64,000 nucleotides of DNA from Cavia porcellus (taxonomy: Eukaryota; Chordata; Mammalia; Rodentia; Caviidae). Below the pieces are notes generated by a model, which saw only the letters and a list, made by a program, of their open reading frames with translations, had not been told where the DNA came from and did no database searches. The DNA is taken from positions 30,517,519 through 30,581,518 of the forward strand of contig NW_026947485.1 in NCBI RefSeq assembly GCF_034190915.1. The letters are read 5' to 3'. Positions 34,570 through 45,956 of this stretch are shown piece after piece. Positions within the stretch are counted from its first letter, which is position 1; the number at the start of each line of letters is the position of its first letter. A program made the position numbers and the translations under genes.

Positions 34570-35925
34570 ATTACAATCTTGGATTTCAAGTTATATCACT
34601 AAGTGACAGTGATGAGAACAGAATGGTGCTTGCACAAAAACAGATAGGTGGATCAATGGAACAGAATTGAGGATACACATTCAGTCATCTAATCTTTGAC
34701 AAAGGAGTCAAAAGGAGAAGACAATGTAGCATTTTTAGCAAATGGTGCTAGGAAGACTAGTTATCCACATACAGAAGAATGAATCAAGATTCGAATCTTT
34801 CATCTTAAACTAAAATCAAGTAAAAATGGATCAAATACTTACAGATAAAAACCAAAACATGGAATCTGCTGGAACATTAAAATATATCAAATTCTTGAAA
34901 ACATGGCATACAGAATGGAGTTCTGAATAGAACTCCAATTCTGTAATAAATTACACCAAAAATCAATGAGTAGGATCATATTAAATTAAAAGCTTCTGCA
35001 GAATAAAGGGAACAACTAACATAGAGAAGAGACAACATATAGAACAAGAAAAAAAATTTTATCAGCTGCTCCTCAAAGTACTAATATGTCTAGAATGTAT
35101 GAAGAACTAAAAAAATTAGACTCCAAAGATAAAAAAAATCCAATAAAAATTAGATAACTCAATTAATAGTCACTTTTCAAAAGAAGAAGTACAAATTGTC
35201 AATAAGTATATGAAAAGATGTTCAGCATCTTTGGCCTTTGAAGAAATGCAAATCAAAACAAAACTGAGGTTCTATCTTACTCCAGGAAGAATGACTATCA
35301 ACAAGAATGAAAAAAAAAACACAATAAGGTAGGAAGAAAAACTTGTATAACTACTGTGGAAATCAGCATGGAGATTTCTCAAAAATCTAACACTAGAAAT
35401 TTCATCCAATCCAGCTATTCCTCTACTATGTATCTTCACAAAAGTTAAAGACTGAATATTACAATAATACATGAATAAATATTGTTTATAACAGCAAAGT
35501 TTATAATAGCTAAATGTTGGAAGTGACTCATATATCCATCACCACAGATGAATAGAAAAAATGTGATATTTTTACACAATGGAATGCTACTTTGCTATAA
35601 AGTTGGATAAATTTGAGTCATTTGTTAAAAAAAGATATACCTTGAATCCATGCTAGGTGGAATAAATTAGATAGACAAGATTAAATATAGTATGATTTTT
35701 TAACATGAGAAGCCTGAAGTATGAATAAATTAAGGAGAAAAATAAAAGATAGATAATAGGAAAAAGGGAGATAGTTCTTTTGTAAATGAGAAGGGAACCA
35801 AAAGATAGAGGGTGGGTTAGGGGAAAGGGGATAAAAAGAATTAAGGTATGTCATGTACGTGTGTTAACTACCTACACTGTGTTCATTATGCATCCTAAAT
35901 GCATACTAATAAAATAAGAAAAAGG
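34570..35925 (+). mobile_element. L1 fragment: last third of ORF2 and 3'UTR
   Basis: Starts within ORF2 after the reverse-transcriptase domain (GATGAGAACAGAATGGTGC, AGGTGGATCAATGGAACAG) and runs through ATTAAAAGCTTCTGCAG (34,985), AAAGATGTTCAGCATCTTTG and CAATGGAATGCTACTTTGC (35,578) to a short A-rich end near 35,910-35,925. The frame is broken by several stops. Sense orientation, 5'-truncated. The 3'UTR is short and lacks the tandem units of the minus-strand L1 nearby. Confidence 0.85.
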
Positions 35926-35929
35926 AAGC

Positions 35930-36480
35930 TAAACGTTTGATCCAGCTATGCCTCTTCAGAATATCTTCCCCAAAGAGTTAGTCTTCATATTACAGTGACA
36001 TATTCATACCCATGTTTACAGCAGTACAATCTGTAATAGCTAAATCTTGAAAGTGGCCTATAGACACATCAAGAGATGGATATATTAGAAAACGTAGTGT
36101 ATATACACAGTGGAGTAGTACTCAGTTATAAAAGGATATATTTGAGCCATTTGTAGAAAAATGAATGCACCTAGAAACCATAAGAACAAGTGAAACAAAT
36201 CAGACATAAAAGCTTAGCTAGCACATGGTATAAGAGAAACACAAAATATAAATAATTTAAAGAGTAAAATAAAAGACAGATGATAGGAATCAGGGAGGTA
36301 AGTGGAGATGTGAATGGGTTCTGGGGAGGGAGGGGCTGAGAAGACAGGGAAGGAAAGGAGAAGTAAAAGGCATTAAGATGTGATGTGTACCATAATCGGT
36401 ATATGTACGTGTACCAATTCCCCAAGTTGAATGTAATCATCATGTTTCACAAACATATAATAATAAAACAAATAAAATTA
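35930..36480 (+). mobile_element. Second L1 3' fragment in tandem
   Basis: Repeats the same L1 3' section a second time: TTTGATCCAGCTATGCCTC, TTACAGCAGTACAATCTG, GTAATAGCTAAATCTTGAAAG, GGAGTAGTACTCAGTTATAAA, CAAGTGAAACAAATCAGAC, and ends ATAATAATAAAACAAATAAAATT. It matches 35,400-35,925 of the preceding fragment in order and orientation, so it is either an independent insertion or a tandem duplication. Confidence 0.8.
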
Positions 36481-36824
36481 GCCTCTCAGTTCTTCAACTG
36501 CATCATCTCCAATGGTGCATTCTTTTGACTTCTATGGCTAAACAGTCCCAAGACCATAATCCTGACCTTCTTCCTCTGTATTTTGACTCACCTACACCAC
36601 TACACACCAGCAAATCCTCTAGTTGATGAGCTAAGCATCCACAGAACATTGACTGCCACTGTCAGTCAACACCCTTAGTGCTCATTTCCCTGTGTGCCAC
36701 CTTAAACATTAAGGTCCATTGTTACAGACATCAACACCCTTAATTCTTTCACACTTTTTTTCCCCATCAAATTTGGCTGGCTCCAATGGATATTCAACAT
36801 GGTGGCAATAATATTTATTCATGC
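36481..36824. other. Spacer between facing L1 3' ends
   Basis: About 340 bp of unique-looking sequence between the 3' end of the plus-strand L1 fragments and the 3' end of the minus-strand L1. Confidence 0.5.
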
Positions 36825-36834
36825 TTTTTTTTAA

Positions 36835-37390
36835 TTTTAAAGAGATTAAGACAAAAGAGGACAGAACAAAGCAGATCAGGACAAAACAATGTAAGCAACA
36901 CAGCACTTCACAACAAGACAACCAGATATTAACAGTAACTAACATAGTGTCTCTTTCTTTGAAATAATAGAGCATACCTTCACATACAATAGTATCAAAC
37001 ATAACAAAATAGTATAAAACCATTCAACAGAATGAAAGTATTATAGGGCATTCAGAACCAAATATCAAAATGAACAATGGCTACTATATTATCTCATTTT
37101 CCATAGAAAATTTGTTTATACTATCACATTTTAATATCCAATAAGATATAACGTGATAGAACCAATGGAGCCAGGAGAACCAAAGCATAGGGAGGCTTCA
37201 AAGCAAGATGTTATTAAATCAGCAGTGGCTGCCATAATGTCTCGTTTTCTTCAAAATAGCTGTTCATACCATCACACATATTAAAATCAAACAAAAAAGA
37301 ATAAAATGATTCCAACTAATGAATGAAAACATTATAAGGCTTCAAAGCAATGTAGTAGGGAATCACGATTACCATAAAATCTTGTGTACT
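36835..37390 (-). repeat. Tandem units in the L1 3'UTR
   Basis: A recurring block marks the units: CAGTAACTAACATAGTG (from 36,933), CAATGGCTACTATATTATC (from 37,075), CAGTGGCTGCCATAATGTC (from 37,223) and CACGATTACCATAAAATC (from 37,364). Spacings are 142, 148 and 141 bases. Each unit also carries a GGCTTCAAAGCA-like and a CAAACAAAA-like block. Divergence between units is considerable, so the array is old relative to the insertion. Confidence 0.75.
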
Positions 37391-37399
37391 CTTACCATT

Positions 37400-40300
37400 T
37401 CTTACACTAGGGAGCCTATACGGTATTTATACATGTGAGTTTGATTTATTTCACTCATGAGTATGGTCTCAAGTTGCATCCATTTATTTACATATATCTC
37501 AATGAGATCATTCTTTATAGCTGAGTAGTGCTCCATTGTATAAAAATACCACAACTTTTTATACATTCCTCAGCTGATGGACACTTAGGTTGTTTCCAAG
37601 ATCTGGCTATTACAAATTGTGCACATATACCACTGTGGTATGATGTTTTCAGCTCTTCTGGGAATATGCCTAGAAGTGGAATAGCTGGGACTATTGGAAG
37701 TCAAATGGGACTTCCAATCCCAGCTTTTTGAGGAATCTCCAGACTGACCTCCACAGTGGTTGCATCAGTCTACACTCCCACCAACAGTGCAGAAGAGTTC
37801 CTTTTCCCCCACAGCCTCTCCAGCATTTGTTGTTGGTAGTTTTCTTGATCCTGGCCATTCTTTCAGGAGTGAGATGGAATCTCAGTGTGGTTTTAATTTG
37901 CATTTCTCTAATGACTAATGATGCTGAACATTTTTTCATGTATTTATTTTCCATTTGTATTTCTTCATCTGAGAACTGTGTATTCATCTCAGATGCCCAT
38001 TTTTGGATTGGGTCTTTGAATTTCAGGGGTCTGATTTTTTTTAATTCTTTATGTGTTTTAGACAGAAGTCCTTTGTCTGAGGTGCAGTTCACTAAGGTTT
38101 TTTCCCACTTTGTTGGTTTTCTTTTCACTATGCTGGAGATTTCTTTTGACATTCAGAAACTATTTAATAAGACACGATCCCAGTTATTGATTCTGGGAAG
38201 TATTTCCTGTGTGATTTGATTCCTGTTCATGAGTTCTCTATCTACCCCTATGTCTTCAAGATTTTTACCTAATTTGTCTTCCAATAGATTTAGTGTTTCT
38301 GCTTTAGTATTTAGATCTTCGATCCATTTAGATTTTAGTTTAGTACATGGTGGTAGGCATGGGTCTAGTTTTAGTTTTCAGCATATAGTCAGTCAGTTTT
38401 TCCAGTACCATTTATTAAAGAGACTGTCATTCTTCTGGCGGACATGCTTAGCTCCTTTACCAAAGACAAGGTGGTTGAGTGTGCTCGTAGTTGTGATTGT
38501 ATCTTCTAATCTATTCCATTGATCTTCAGATCTGTTTTTATTCCTGTACCATGTTGATTTTATTACAGTAGCTTTGTAGTATAACTTCAGGTCAAGGATT
38601 ATGATGCCTTTATCATATTGAGGTAAAGACCATCTATTTTAATTTTCTGTAAGGTTCTTATCATGAATGAGTGTTAGATATTATCAAAAGATTTTTCTGC
38701 ATCTATAGAAATGATCATGTGATTCTTACTTTTGGCTCTATTGATATGGTGGATTACATTTATTGATTTATGTATGTTGAACCATCCCTGCATGCCTGGG
38801 ATGAATCTCATGTGGTTGTGGTGTATAATCTTCTTGATGATTTGCTGCATCCTGTTTGTCAATGTTTTATGGAGAACTTTTGCATCTATGTTCATTAGGG
38901 AGTTTGGCCTGTAGTTCCCTTTTTTAGTTGGGTCTTTCTCAGGTTTTGGTACTAGAGTAATATTTGCTTCCAGGAATGACTTAGGAAGAATTGCTTCCCT
39001 TTCAATTTCACTGAAGAGCTTGAGGAGTGTCAGCATTAAGTCTTCTTTGTATTTCTTGTAGAATTCCGCAGTGAATTCGTCTGGGCCTGGGCTCTTCTTT
39101 GTAGGTAAGGACTTCACTACATTTTCAATTTCATTAATAGAAATTGGGTTATTCAGCAGTTTTACATCTTCTTGACCCAGCTTTGGTAGTTTATATGTTT
39201 CTAGGAATCTGTCCATTTCTTCTGTGTTATTGTACCTATGAAAGTAGAGGTTTTGAAACAGGTGTTGATGATCTTCTGTATTTCCACAGAGTCTATAGTG
39301 ATTTCACCTTTCTCATTCCTTATTGCATGAATTTGAGTTTTTTCTTTCCTTTTTAAAATAAGGTTGGCTAGGGGCTTATCAATTTTATTCTATCAAAGAA
39401 CCAACTCTTTGATTCATTGATCCTTTGGATTGTTTTCTTAGTTTCTATTGCATTAATTTCTGCTCTGATTTTTATAATTTGCTTCCTTCTTTTGGCTTTG
39501 GGCTTGACTTGCTCTTCTTTTTCTAGATGTTTGAGATGCAGTATCAGATTGTTTATTTGTGTTCATTCTGTTTTCCTGGTGTGGGAACTCAGTGTAATAA
39601 ATTTTCCTCTGAGGACTGCTTTCATTGCCTCCCACAGATTCCTGTAAGTTGTATTCGTATTTTTGTTTGCTTGTAGGTATTGTTTAATTTCTTCTTTAAT
39701 TTCCTCTGTGACTCACTGATTGCTCAAGACTGTATTATTTAATTTCCATGTGTTTGTGGTTTTTTTGCAGTTTCTTTTATCATTAATTTCTAGTTTTATA
39801 GCACTATGATCCGATAACATGCTTGGGATTATTTCAGTTCTTTTGCATTTTAGAGACTGTCCCATGTACTGCTGAGAAGAATGTATGTTCTGATGTTGTT
39901 GGATGGAACATTCTGCATACATCTATAAATCCATTTGTTCACAGGTGTGATTCATTTCTGTTACTTCTTTGCTGATTTTCTTCTGGTTGATCTGTCACTT
40001 GGTGTCAATGGTATATTAAGGTCTCCTGTTATAAATTTTTACTGCTTATTTGATTTTTCATTTCTGTTAATACTTGCTTTGTAATCTGGGTGCTCTGAAA
40101 TTTGGTGCATATATATTTAAGATTGTTATCTCTTCCTCTTGAAGTTTTCCCCTAATTAGTATGTAGTGACCTTCTTTATCTCTTCGGATCATTCTTGGTT
40201 TGAACTACACATTGTCTGCAAAGAGAATAGCTGCCCTCAATTTTTGGGGGTTCCTGTTGCATGAAGTATTTTTTTGCATCCTTTGACTTTCAGTCTATGA

Positions 40301-40450
40301 GTTTCCTTTTGGGTTAGATGGGTTTCTTATACACAGTATATGGTTGAATGTTGTTTCTTGATCCATTCTGTCAGTCTATTTCTTTTAATTGGTGAATTGA
40401 GACCGTTTATATTAATGGTAATAACTGTTATACATTGGTTTATTGTTGAC
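37400..40450 (-). pseudogene. L1 ORF2 (endonuclease / reverse transcriptase), broken
   Basis: ORF2 protein normally nicks target DNA and reverse-transcribes L1 and SINE RNA. Read on the minus strand, the endonuclease starts near 40,430 with an INGLNSPIKRNRL-like block, and its C-terminal SDHSAIKLEI motif lies near 39,790-39,815. The N-terminal reverse-transcriptase region is open at 38,674-39,216 ([28 protein letters not shown]; ending DAEKSFDNI). Just after DGLYLNMIKA (near 38,620) the sequence jumps to LKLYYKATVIK, a block that in L1 lies far downstream, so the FADD-bearing catalytic core is missing. The C-terminal Cys-rich motif [18 protein letters not shown] survives in the frame 37,691-38,152. 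Stops and frameshifts elsewhere confirm a dead gene. Confidence 0.9.
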
Positions 40451-40492
40451 ATATTATCTTTCTGCTGTTGTATCTTTACCTTTTCATTCTGT

Positions 40493-41480
40493 TTAATTAT
40501 TTGCCTTGCTTAGTGGTTTTTTCCCATGTGTATCTAGAATGTCTTTCAGTATTGTTTGCAGAGTTGGTTTGGTGATCATGAAATTCTTCAGCTGTTCTTT
40601 GTCATGGCAGGACCTTATTTCTCCATCTATTTTGAAGGACAGTTTTGCAGGGTACGTCAGTCTAGGTTGGAAGTTGGAAGTTGCTTTCCTATAGGATCTG
40701 AAATACTTCACTCCATGTTCTTCTTGACTTCATTGCTTGTGTTGAGAAATCTGCTGTGATTCTGATAGGTTTTCCTTTATAGGTGATTTGTCTTTTCTCT
40801 CTTACAGCTTTTAATGTTCTATTCTTATGTTGGATTTCTGGGATGGTGATTATTATATGTCTGGGTGTAGTTTTATTTTGGTTATGGCTAGTTGGAGTTC
40901 TACATGCTTCACCGATCCATATGTCAATTTCCATTCTCATGTTTGGGAAATTTTCAGCTATTACTTCTGTAAATAGCCTCTTGAAAACATTTGTGTCATC
41001 CCCTTCTTTTTCATTTATCCCTATCAATCTTATGCTGTCTTTCTTTGCATCATCTTGCAGCTGTTGAATTGTTATTTTCTGATTCCTTGTTATTTTTAAA
41101 AGATCTTTCTTTTCCTGTTCACTAGCTGCAATCTTGTCTTCGATGTCTGAAATTCTATCTTCACTTTTGACAACTTTCAATGGAATTTTTTATTTCCTGT
41201 ATTTCTCTTTGAATCTGCTTCATGTGTTCTGTTTGTTTCTTATATTGTTCATCCAGGGATTCTATCTTTTTGCATTGTTCCTCTAATTTTTTAACTGTGT
41301 CTTCTTTAGATGTCTCTATTTTCAGCACTTCTTTCATTACTTTTATCATTTCTTCTTTTACCTGGGAGATTATTTCTAATTCCTTTATAGCTTCCTGGAG
41401 TTACTTCTTTATTTCAGGTCTATGGCTTATATTTTCTTCTATGTATATGGCTCCTAGGCTTTGCTGAAATGAGCTGGAGG
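40493..41480 (-). pseudogene. L1 ORF1 (RNA-binding chaperone), broken
   Basis: ORF1 protein normally forms coiled-coil trimers that bind L1 RNA. On the minus strand a coiled-coil segment is open at 41,161-41,349 (KEDTVKKLEEQCKKIESLDE, heptad-like). The central RRM-type domain follows at 40,689-41,180 (RLIGINEKEGDD; FKRLFTEVIAENFPN; RHIIITIPEIQHKNRTLKAV; ITYKGKPIRITADFSTQ). The C-terminal domain is in another frame at 40,493-40,711 (NFQPRLTYPAKLSFKIDGE; DKEQLKNFM). A frameshift near 40,700 and a stop near 41,400 (in GAAGTAACTCC) break it. Order and spacing are those of a normal L1 ORF1, placed 40-60 bp upstream of ORF2. Confidence 0.9.
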
Positions 41481-41588
41481 TTTGAGATTGCATTTTGGTC
41501 TTTCATCTTGTCATTTTCCTATATTTCCATGTTTCAAGTGATGTGGATTTGTTGGAAATTGCCTCCTATGCCCTTGTATCCTGGGACT

Positions 41589-42110
41589 GAATGAAGGTTG
41601 CTGAACGTGGTCCAGTCAGGCCCACAGGACCTCCCGTGCCACCTCAGTGTTCCAGGAACCTGGGCAGGCCCCTAACCACTGTGGGTGATGGCTCAAAGCT
41701 CTCCCTGGGCTAGCGCCAATGTGCTGGAACTCACCTTGCATGTCCTCAGCAACTCTGATTGAATGAAGGTTGCTGGGCATAGTCTAGTCAGCCGGGAAAC
41801 CTCCTGAGCCTAGTCCAGTGTATCTGGAAGCTGGGCAGGCACTTAACTGCTGGGAATAATGGTCTTAAACTTTCTCTGGGCCACACTGGTGTGCTGGAGC
41901 TCAGCTCACATGGCCTCAGTTCCCCAGGTTGAAAGAAGGTCACTGAGGGTGGTCCAGTTAGGCTGAGAAACCTGTGGAGCCTAGTCAGTGTGGAAGCTGG
42001 GGAGGCATTTAACCGCTGGAAGTGATGATCTTAAACTCTCCCTGGACCCATGCCAGTGCACTGTCACTCACCTCGTGTGGCCTCACCTCCTCGGATTAGG
42101 GGAGAAGGCC
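41589..42110 (-). promoter_or_regulatory. L1 5'UTR with three promoter-like monomers
   Basis: Three direct repeats begin at 41,589 (GAATGAAGGTTGCTGAACGT), 41,761 (GAATGAAGGTTGCTGGGCAT) and 41,931 (GAAAGAAGGTCACTGAGGGT), with periods of 172 and 170 bases. Each contains a TGGTCCAGT/TAGTCTAGT block, a CTGGGCAGGC-like block, a TTAAACTCTCCCTGG-like block and a GGCCTCA end. The array is GC-rich compared with its surroundings and lies 80 bases upstream of ORF1. In mouse L1, tandem 5'UTR monomers act as the internal promoter; the same role here is inference from position and structure. Confidence 0.75.
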
Positions 42111-42496
42111 CTATTTTTTTACTCCTTAAAATTATCATTTAATTCCTTGTCCTCTTCAATCTTTCCTACTCTTATCTTGTGGTCTTTCTTCATTCCTTAT
42201 TAGAAACAACTACATAGTATTCTTTTTTCACTAGTTAATCTACTTAAACTTCCTTATATTATAGTGTCTTATTTTGATCTGTCAAGGGGATATTTGCACT
42301 CTGCATCTATTTCCTCATTTTTCAACTCAGAAACTCTTTACCCTTATCCCATGAGTACATCTCCAATATCCCCAAAGGGGAAAAAAAAAGTGCTCTGATA
42401 TAATTTGTCTAAAAACTTAAAAAAACCAAACGACTCCATTTATCCTTCTAGCTTCTAATCCTTTGTTTTTGGTTCCCTCTGCAGCTTATTTATTTC
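42111..42496. other. No recognised feature
   Basis: AT-rich unique sequence between the L1 and a SINE. Confidence 0.5.
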
Positions 42497-42692
42497 TCAT
42501 GAGGTACACTGATTGAACTCAGAGACTTCACACTGAGCTATAGACCCAGCCATTATTTATTTATTTTATTTTGATACTCACTAAGGATCTCACTAAGTTG
42601 CTAAGTTGCTTAGGCTGGGTTCAGATTTGCAATTCTCCTGCCTCAGCTTCCCCAAGTGCTGGAATCACAGGTGTGTACCACCACAGCCAGCT
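42497..42692 (-). mobile_element. B1-dID chimeric SINE
   Basis: Antisense of the chimera: the ID half (TGAGGTACACTGATTGAACTC, ACTGAGCTATAGACCCAGCC), a T-rich linker, then the 7SL half (CTCACTAAGTTGCTAAGTTGC, TTGCAATTCTCCTGCCTCAG, TGCTGGAATCACAGGTGTG, ACCACCACAGCCAGC). Complete and one of the clearer copies. Confidence 0.9.
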
Positions 42693-42984
42693 AGCAAACT
42701 TTCTTAAAGAGTTGTCAGCAACTCTTGTCTCTATTTTCTCATCTTAGTTATGCATATTTGCTCATTGCAGTGGGATTTCTGTCCCCCACAGCTCATACTG
42801 AGACTGCTTATGTTAAGGACATCATTATATCCGTGCACCAAACCCAGAAGTCTTATTTGATATAGAACACTTCTCCTTTTTGATATGCCTTAAAAGTTCT
42901 ATAAAACTCAACTTCCATGGTGCCACATGTCTATGTGTCTTCCTACCCTACTGGCTACTCCTTTGCTGGCTCTTCCTCTCTGCT

Positions 42985-43860
42985 AGATCTGTAAATGCTG
43001 GAGGTTCCTGAAGCACATTTCTGAGTCCTCCTCTAATCTGTGGGTGATTTAATCAAGCCTTAAGGTTTTCAATAAGATTGCACACCAATGACTCTGAAAT
43101 CTGTCTCTCCTCACCTCTGCTGACCTTTCCATGAAACTTCAGATTTTCTATATACAATTTTCAACCTGCATATATGTACATGGATTTTTCATAGGGAGTT
43201 CAGATTTTCCATGGCCAAAACAGAAATGTTGATACCCATCCCCCAACCTTGTCTCCTAATCCTTCCATCTCAATAAGCAGCCCTGTTATTCACTTAGCAG
43301 CTGCAACCAAAAGACCAAGATCTTGATTTTCTATTTTCTTTACCCTTCCACATCAAATCTACCAGCTAGACTTGTGAACACTCCCTCAGAAGACACCACT
43401 AAATTGGTATGTCTCCAACATCTGGTACCATCATTCTGCCACATGCTGCCTTTTCTAGTTACAACAATGCAATGCCTTTTCCAATTTCTTTGTTTCTGCT
43501 CTTGCATGCTGGTAATCCATTCTCTACACAGCAGCCAGAAAAAAGTTTACAAAAGGTAAGTCAAACCATGTTTATATCCTACCAAAGGCTTCTCAAGACA
43601 CTGGGAATAAAATCCAATCTTCTTGTGCTTGTTGTGAGCTCTACCTGGTCAACCCTGTCAACCTCTCCATCTATCTCATCTTTCTACATAACCTGGACCT
43701 ACTCCAGCCATACTGGCCATCTCTTTGTCCCACAATCACAGTGAGCTCTTTGTAACCCAGAGTCCCATGTGCAAGTCTTTCTACAACCTCAAGCAATCAT
43801 GCTTCTCTACCTCGCAGAGGTACTGTTCTCATTCAGGTGGAGGCTAAAAAGTCACTTATT
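42985..43860 (+). mobile_element. Old LINE, probably L2-like
   Basis: The order CTGTGGGTGATTTAATCAAGCC, CAATGACTCTGAAATCTG, AAAACAGAAATGTTGATACCC, TTCTCTACACAGCAGCCAG, AAGTCAAACCATGTTTATATCC, AAAGGCTTCTCAAGACACTG and CTACTCCAGCCATACTGGCC corresponds to a widespread ancient LINE 3' section. I assign it to L2 with moderate confidence; an old L1ME is the alternative. The frames 43,323-43,744 are chance reading through it. Confidence 0.5.
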
Positions 43861-44264
43861 ATTTATATTATGGAATCACGAATTCTTGCTTTTTCCAATG
43901 GATTATAATCAATAAATAGCATTCTTTTTGGTGTTCAAATTTGGCCAGTAGGAATCACTTCAAGATGATTCTTGACATGCTTCTATCATTCTTTGAGTAC
44001 CTCATTATGTTCTGACACAAAAAGATGGTTCAGATTCGTTTTATGCTTTCTATGGAAAACAGTCATTTCTTCAAGGATCTTTATTCCTTTTAGTGAAGAA
44101 TAATTGTAGCCTGAATTTTTTTCCCTCACTGAAAATCCTGACTCTCATTATCCTGGCTGTATTTAAACCCAGCCCTCAAACCTGTAGCCCAAGTCCTGGT
44201 CACATAGATTGTCTCCTTGGCTGACTGTTGTTCAGTATTAACCACTAATAACTCTCTAGTTCAC
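43861..44264. other. No recognised feature
   Basis: Unique sequence between two LINE remnants. Confidence 0.5.
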
Positions 44265-44350
44265 AGCCATTCATTTGTTCATATATTAAATATTTACTGA
44301 GCACCTGTGTCAGGCACAATACTAAATGCTATGAACATTCTAATAAACAA
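44265..44350 (-). mobile_element. L2 3' end fragment
   Basis: CCATTCATTTGTTCATATATT, TATTTACTGAGCACCTGTGTC, AGGCACAATACTAAATGCTATG: reverse complement of the L2 terminus. Confidence 0.6.
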
Positions 44351-45956
44351 GGCCCAGGAATATCTGTCCTCATTGTTATTCTACCATGTGTCACTGCTCT
44401 AGACAATGTTTCTTTATCAAACTTTAAAATCAGTCATACAAAGTTATGTTTAATTCTTGTTGTAGAATTAGGTTTAATTACTGTTCATATACCTTTTGCT
44501 GTTTCCACGCAGTCTCAAGTTAAAGAACATCTTACATAGATATAGGTTGATAAATATGTCATTATCTTTAGTGAAATTTACCTGACTCTGATTCCAAAAC
44601 ACAGAATAGATGAAACAATTAAAGCAATGGTTATTTTTCTCTGTTATATTATGTGCTAACCTTGCCATGAGTTATAAATTTTGGCTTCAAGAAGTACTTC
44701 AAATCAATGAATCTGCATTTTGTCACGTATCTCAGAGTGACTTGATGACCTGATTTATATGTTGTGGTAAAATGCAATGGGCCACTAAAAAGGAATGCAA
44801 ATTTAACCGTACAGACCTGATTACTCATTTTTGCAAGGCAGCAGAATTCCATGTTCAAGTAGATAGATGTGTGATAAAAACTGGTTACTTGTATTAAGTT
44901 TATTAGTATTCAGTTTAGGTACTGCTGCTGGTATGTGTTGATTGGCATTTATTAACAGCATTTCTTATTTGTCTCTTCCCACTTCCCCACAATTTGGACT
45001 TTCTATTGTCTTTACAATCAGATCCCCTGAGAGTTTTAAATCCTCTCTTTATTTTTCTACTTACCATGGCTGCACATCCTGCTAAATACTCTTGGCAAAA
45101 GCATCTTCCAACTTTCAACATCTGTAAACACAGGTTCTCAGAATTTCACTGATAATTTTTACACCACCCTCTGGGAGAGAAAACACTAACACATTAAAAA
45201 TTGTTTATGAAGCCTGATTTGTGGCAGATAAGATGGCTTCTTTGAGACTCAATTTGGGCATAAATGAGTTACTTTATATTCCATTTCCTTTAAAAAAAAA
45301 AAAAACAAGTCTGGTTTTGCTCAGACTCCTTATTACATTTAGCTCCTGTTCTCATAATCCATCAAAATTACCAGCTGAGAGATCAAAAAATAAAAACAAG
45401 CATTCCCATTTGGAAGCATACTGTTTAAATAACTGCAGCGCCCTTCCACCACGTGGGTCTACCTCTTATGTGCTTCTAGGATTTCTTGCAAACCAGGCTC
45501 AGTTGTCTGTTGGGTCAAATGAACCCTGAAGAATGGATGAGAACAAGTACTTTATGGTAGATGACAGCCTTCTGTTACTGTATTTAATCTGAACTCAAAG
45601 CCTTCATTTGCTTTTAGCTTCTCTTTTTACTAAAATCCAATTTATAAATTTCATTTTCATTATATATCATGCCTACGTTTGGCCACAAGAAAGGATTGAG
45701 AAACTCAGAGCAACCAAGGCACCCCCCAGCACAAAAGGGATGTGATTGTGACTCAACTGTCAATTTTAGTAAGGGACAAAGCTCACTTTCAAATAGTTTC
45801 AAATATCCTTGGCAAGAAAAAACCTTCAGAACAAGGTATGTGAGTGAATGAATAAGGGCTGTGTGTTTTTAAAGTGGGGGCCAAGTTTCCATTTGGCTTT
45901 TCTTCTTTTCCATTAGAATTTCCTAACTGTCAAAAGGCTTTTAAGTGCTCATTCTA
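44351..45956. other. No recognised feature
   Basis: AT-rich. A poly(A) of 14 lies at 45,292-45,305. Frames such as 45,221-45,529 have no motif. No repeat family recognised. Confidence 0.45.

Larger units (their letters stand above)
36825..42110 (-). mobile_element. Nearly complete but inactive L1 (5'UTR, ORF1, ORF2, 3'UTR)
   Basis: The element runs from a short poly(T) at 36,825-36,832 (its 3' end) to about 42,110. In its own direction it has a monomeric 5'UTR (42,110-41,510), ORF1 relics (about 41,480-40,493), ORF2 relics (about 40,450-37,400) and a 3'UTR made of tandem units (37,390-36,835). Both frames contain stops and shifts, and ORF2 lacks the middle of the reverse transcriptase. At about 5.3 kb it is shorter than a typical full L1 by roughly the size of that deletion. 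It is the longest element in the window. I found no convincing target duplication, so the exact ends are uncertain. Confidence 0.9.

Noticed and set aside
36835..37390. CRISPR-like array (regular repeats about 145 bases apart)
   Set aside because: The units are long, diverged and contiguous with L1 sequence, without short identical repeats and unique spacers; the genome is mammalian.
37728..38522. Plus-strand frames of 163 and 97 codons
   Set aside because: They are antisense to L1 ORF2; the real reading is on the minus strand.
40783..41467. Plus-strand frames of 94 and 81 codons
   Set aside because: Antisense shadows of L1 ORF1.
41589..42110. Satellite or minisatellite array
   Set aside because: Only about three units, placed exactly upstream of L1 ORF1, so they are part of the L1 5'UTR.
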